Below are positions 5,244 to 7,546 of a stretch of DNA of 7,546 nucleotides, in pieces. The notes under the pieces are model-generated. The model made no database searches. It had not been told where the DNA came from and worked only from the letters and a program-made list of their open reading frames with translations. The position numbers and the translations under genes are program-made. Position 1 is the stretch's first letter, and the number at the start of each line of letters is the position of its first letter. The DNA is from Hymenobacter sp. (lineage in GTDB: Bacteria; Bacteroidota; Bacteroidia; Cytophagales; Hymenobacteraceae): contig JANYFQ010000304.1 in NCBI GenBank assembly GCA_025362615.1, forward strand, positions 1 through 7,546. Reading direction: 5' to 3'.

Positions 5244-6386
5244 ATGTACGCCTACTTCGACAACGCCGCCACCACGCCCCTCGACCCCGAAGTGCTGGAT
5301 GCCATGCTGCCCTACCTGAGCCAGCACTACGGCAACCCCAGCAGCTTGCACGGCCCCGGCCGGCAGGTGCGGGCGGCCATCGAAACGGCCCGCAAAACCG
5401 TGGCCGGCCTGCTCAACGCGGCCCCGGCCGAAATTAGCTTCACCAGCGGCGGCACCGAGGCCGACAATTACGCCGCCTTCGGCAGCATTCGGACGTTGGG
5501 GCTGACGCACGCCATCACCTCGCCGCTGGAGCACCACGCCGTGCTGCACCCCTTGCAGGCGCTGGCCAAAACCGACGAAATCCGCCTCAGCTACCTGCGG
5601 CACGACGCGCACGGCCGCCTCGACTTGGCGCACCTCGAAGAGCTGCTCGCCACCAACCCGCGCAGCTTCGTGAGCCTGATGCACGCCAACAACGAAATCG
5701 GCAACCTCAACGACCTGGCCGCCATCGGGGCGCTGTGCGCGGCGCACAACGCCATTTTCCACTCCGATACCGTCCAGACGATGGGCCATTATGCCCTGGA
5801 TGCGCAGGCGCTGCAAACGCAGTTTCTGGTGGGGGCGGCCCACAAGTTTCACGGGCCGAAGGGCGTGGGCTTTTTGTACTGTCGGAGCGGAATGCAGTTT
5901 GCGCCCTTCATCCACGGCGGCTCGCAGGAGCGCAACGTGCGGGCCGGCACCGAAAACGTGTACGGCATTGTGGGCTTGGCCAAAGCCCTCGAAATTGCCT
6001 GCCGCGACATGGCCGCCCACCGCCGCCACGTATTGGGCCTCAAGCTTCGCTTCCGCGAAAAACTCACCGCCGAAATCGACGACGTGCGCTTCAACGGCTG
6101 CTCCGCCCTGCCCGACGAAAGCCTCTACACGGTGCTGAGCGTGAGCCTGCCGCCGTCCGACATCAGCGAAATGCTGCTCTTCAACCTCGACATCAACAAG
6201 GTGGCCGCCTCGGGCGGCTCGGCCTGCACGAGCGGGGCCCAAACCGGCTCGCACGTCCTCGAAGCGCTGGGCTGCGCTGCCGACCGCCCCACCGTGCGCT
6301 TCTCGATGAGCAAGATGAACACCGAAGCCGAGGTCGATTTTGCCGTCGCGCAGCTCGCCAAGCTCTACCGCCCCGTGGCGGCGTAA
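5244..6386 (+). CDS. Cysteine desulfurase (IscS/NifS type, group I)
   Basis: A 380-residue PLP enzyme that takes sulfur from cysteine as a persulfide for Fe-S clusters and tRNA thiolation. The N-terminus YFDNAATTPLDPEV and the GNPSSLH motif (30-36) are standard. His98 in EHHAV stacks on the cofactor, Asp175 and Gln178 (HSDTVQT) contact its ring, and Lys201 in AAHKFHGPKGVGF forms the Schiff base. The catalytic cysteine is Cys328 in SGGSACTSG, a short mobile loop of group I (IscS/NifS) and not SufS. It lacks the C-terminal tail by which E. coli IscS (404 residues) binds IscU. No isc or suf genes are adjacent, so no symbol is assigned. Only 14 bp separate it from tsaB, suggesting co-transcription. 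The ATG has an A-rich, Shine-Dalgarno-free leader. Confidence 0.94.
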   Translation: MYAYFDNAATTPLDPEVLDAMLPYLSQHYGNPSSLHGPGRQVRAAIETARKTVAGLLNAAPAEISFTSGGTEADNYAAFGSIRTLGLTHAITSPLEHHAVLHPLQALAKTDEIRLSYLRHDAHGRLDLAHLEELLATNPRSFVSLMHANNEIGNLNDLAAIGALCAAHNAIFHSDTVQTMGHYALDAQALQTQFLVGAAHKFHGPKGVGFLYCRSGMQFAPFIHGGSQERNVRAGTENVYGIVGLAKALEIACRDMAAHRRHVLGLKLRFREKLTAEIDDVRFNGCSALPDESLYTVLSVSLPPSDISEMLLFNLDINKVAASGGSACTSGAQTGSHVLEALGCAADRPTVRFSMSKMNTEAEVDFAVAQLAKLYRPVAA

Positions 6387-6400
6387 TTTTTCAGCCGCCC

Positions 6401-7090
6401 GTGTCGCTCCTTCTCTCCCTCGAAACGTCGTCGCCGCTCTGTTCGGTGGCCCTGCACCGCCTCGCCGACGGCCACCTGCTGGGCCAGTCGGAGCTGCGGC
6501 TCGACAAATCGCACTCCTCGCACCTCACCGTCCTCATCGAGCAGTTGGTAATCAACACCGGCCACACCCTGCACGACCTCGCGGCGGTGGCCCTCAGCGA
6601 CGGCCCCGGCTCGTACACCGGCCTGCGCATTGGCGCGGCGGCAGCCAAAGGCTTGTGTTTTGCCCTCGATATTCCGCTGCTCGCCGTGGGCTCGTTGCGG
6701 GCGTTGGCGGCCCAGGTAAGGGCCGTTACGGCGCTGCCCGCGCAGTTTTTGTTTGTGCCGATGCTCGATGCCCGCCGGCAGGAAGTGTACACCGCCACCT
6801 ATCGCGCCGATGGCACCGAACTCGCCCCGCCCGCGCCGCTCGTCCTCACGCCCGACGCGCTGAACGAACCCATCGGCCCCCTGCGCCGCCTGTGTTTTGG
6901 CAGCGGCGCTGTCAAATTTGCGGCAATGGCAGTGGGGCGCGACGACCTGGTTTTTCTGCCCAACATTGAGGCTTCGGCCGCTGCCGTGGGGGCGCTGGCG
7001 CTGGCTTTGTACCACCGGCAAGCCTTCGAAAACGTGGCCTACTACGAGCCGTTTTATTTGAAGGACGTGTACACCACCACGCCCAAGTAG
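6401..7090 (+). CDS. tsaB: tRNA threonylcarbamoyladenosine biosynthesis protein TsaB
   Basis: A 229-residue TsaB (YeaZ), an inactive relative of TsaD that scaffolds the TsaD-TsaB-TsaE complex making t6A at position 37 of ANN-decoding tRNAs. The N-terminal LLSLETSSPLCSVAL (4-18) is the family's ASKHA nucleotide-fold start. KSHSSHL (36-42), GPGSYTGLRIG (68-78), AKGLCFALDIPLLAV (82-96) and DARRQEVY (123-130) follow, and the end EPFYLKD (216-222) is characteristic. The start is a GTG at 6401. The frame is open far upstream through the desulfurase gene, but no ATG lies near and GTG gives the expected N-terminus MSLLLSLETSS. It would be translated from the desulfurase transcript and end at the hairpin just after its stop. 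Confidence 0.94.
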   Translation: MSLLLSLETSSPLCSVALHRLADGHLLGQSELRLDKSHSSHLTVLIEQLVINTGHTLHDLAAVALSDGPGSYTGLRIGAAAAKGLCFALDIPLLAVGSLRALAAQVRAVTALPAQFLFVPMLDARRQEVYTATYRADGTELAPPAPLVLTPDALNEPIGPLRRLCFGSGAVKFAAMAVGRDDLVFLPNIEASAAAVGALALALYHRQAFENVAYYEPFYLKDVYTTTPK

Positions 7091-7126
7091 GGGCGGGGGC
7101 AGCCCCTGCAAGGCTTGCCCCCGCCC
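7091..7126. terminator. GC-rich hairpin at the tsaB 3' end, between convergent genes
   Basis: The stem begins on the base after the tsaB stop. Positions 7091-7104 pair with 7112-7126 (14 bp with one bulged T) around a 7-base loop. All pairs are G-C but one. It lacks a T-run on either side, but its position between tsaB and the minus-strand gene at 7153 suggests a two-way transcription end. Confidence 0.6.
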
Positions 7127-7152
7127 GTGACATCCGAACCGCCGGAACGATG

Positions 7153-7323
7153 TCAATGCCGATACCCTTGCCACGTCCCCCCATACCGGTAGCCTGCCAC
7201 CGTTTTGGCCTTGATGCAGCAGCTTTCGCACACAAAAACCCACCCCTTGCCCGTGGCCGGGGTTTGGATGCGGTAAAGCGTCGTGGCCTCAACGCCACAA
7301 TGGGCGCAAATCTTGGTTTTCAT
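7153..7323 (-). CDS. Small zinc-ribbon-like protein (56 residues)
   Basis: A 56-residue protein beginning MKTKICAHCGVEATTLYRIQ and ending YRYGGTWQGYRH. Two cysteine pairs, Cys6/Cys9 (CAHC) and Cys32/Cys35 with Cys36 (CESCC), are spaced as a treble-clef or zinc-ribbon knuckle pair. KGWVFVCESCC and YGGTW look like conserved small-protein motifs that I recall from Bacteroidota hypothetical proteins, though I cannot name a family. It has ATG and TGA, the cysteines fall in one frame, and it points toward tsaB with a hairpin between them, which is a sensible convergent layout. Its overlapping longer frames look like shadows. It might bind RNA, DNA or a partner protein; the function is unknown. Confidence 0.75.
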   Translation of the reverse strand: MKTKICAHCGVEATTLYRIQTPATGKGWVFVCESCCIKAKTVAGYRYGGTWQGYRH

Positions 7324-7389
7324 GCCGGCTAATTTCGTTTGCGATTCTGTTTCACCAACAAGTGTCTGACAAAAGCAGCCCGCCAGCCC

Positions 7390-7421
7390 AAGCCCCTAAG
7401 CCCCCAAGTCCCTAAGCCCCT
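7390..7421 (+). repeat. AAGCCCCT octamer tandem array before the DUF2480 gene
   Basis: Four consecutive 8-base units: AAGCCCCT (7390-7397), AAGCCCCC, AAGTCCCT and AAGCCCCT (7414-7421). The last ends 5 bases before the ATG of the next gene. No facing inverted array is visible in this gap, unlike the others. The unit is unrelated in sequence to the other arrays but has the same kind of period and position. Confidence 0.8.
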
Positions 7422-7426
7422 AAAAC

Positions 7427-7546
7427 ATGGAGCCTCTATTCGTCAATCGCGTCGCCAGCAGCGGCCTCGTTACCCTCAACCTCGAAGACTTCATTCACCC
7501 CGGCCAGCGGGTGGTGTACGACATCAAGGACAACCTTTTCCACGGC
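7427..7546 (+). CDS. DUF2480 family protein, N-terminal fragment
   Basis: The first 40 codons of a gene that runs off the right edge. The peptide starts MEPLFVNRVASSGLVTLNLE and continues with DFIHPGQRVVYDIKDNLFHG. The pattern NRVAxSGLVTLNLEDF, then a basic-flanked DIKD and a hydrophobic-Gly, matches my memory of DUF2480, a family of roughly 170 residues found in Bacteroidota and without a known function. It diverges from the small zinc-ribbon-like gene, with 103 bp between them. That gap contains TAATTTCG at 7330-7337, one base off a -7 element. The ATG follows the octamer array with no Shine-Dalgarno sequence. Confidence 0.72.
   Translation, partial: MEPLFVNRVASSGLVTLNLEDFIHPGQRVVYDIKDNLFHG

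Noticed and set aside
5229..6254. 341-codon minus-strand frame opposite the cysteine desulfurase
   Set aside because: Composition is Gly/Val/Ala-rich antisense shadow, with no motif, and the plus-strand gene has all catalytic residues.
5735..6400. N-terminal extension of tsaB through the desulfurase gene
   Set aside because: The frame is simply open in GC-rich coding DNA and gives Arg/Pro-rich nonsense. The TsaB fold begins at the GTG at 6401.

Overview
This window reads as chromosomal DNA of a high-GC member of the Bacteroidota, most like Hymenobacter and its relatives (Cytophagales). This rests on family-level recognition, not a database search. The clues are an ExbB/ExbD/ExbD/TonB gene order with Bacteroidota-type N-termini, a DUF2480 protein, start codons with no Shine-Dalgarno sequence, and several exact matches to the Bacteroidota -7 promoter element TAnnTTTG. 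No RNA gene, IS element, CRISPR array or phage gene was seen.

Layout. Positions 1-2381 (minus strand) hold an energy-transduction operon: exbB, a long exbD, a second exbD, and the first 19 codons of tonB, which runs off the left edge. A likely promoter for it lies at 2560-2592. Next on the minus strand is mazG (2687-3535). From a shared divergent control region, glmM (3682-5073, TTG start) runs on the plus strand, followed by a cysteine desulfurase (5244-6386) and tsaB (6401-7090, GTG start). A strong hairpin at 7091-7126 separates tsaB from a convergent, easily missed 56-residue zinc-ribbon-like gene (7153-7323, minus). The window ends in the first 40 codons of a DUF2480 protein (7427 onward, plus).

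How the genes work together. ExbB, the two ExbDs and TonB would form the inner-membrane motor that uses the proton gradient to drive TonB-dependent outer-membrane receptors. The rest is housekeeping: MazG clears unwanted NTPs, GlmM feeds UDP-GlcNAc to cell-wall synthesis, the desulfurase mobilises sulfur for Fe-S clusters and tRNA thiolation, and TsaB helps make the t6A tRNA modification.

The most unusual signal is not in the genes. Most longer intergenic gaps carry a short degenerate tandem array with a period of 7 or 8 bases. Each gap has its own, unrelated repeat unit. In four gaps the array is met by a reverse-complement array of the same unit on the other side, giving an imperfect inverted repeat that ends close to the next start codon. 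In the glmM-desulfurase gap, a 55-nt near-perfect hairpin seems to have been inserted into such an array with a 10-bp duplication. These paired arrays are the best candidate here for an undescribed element class.
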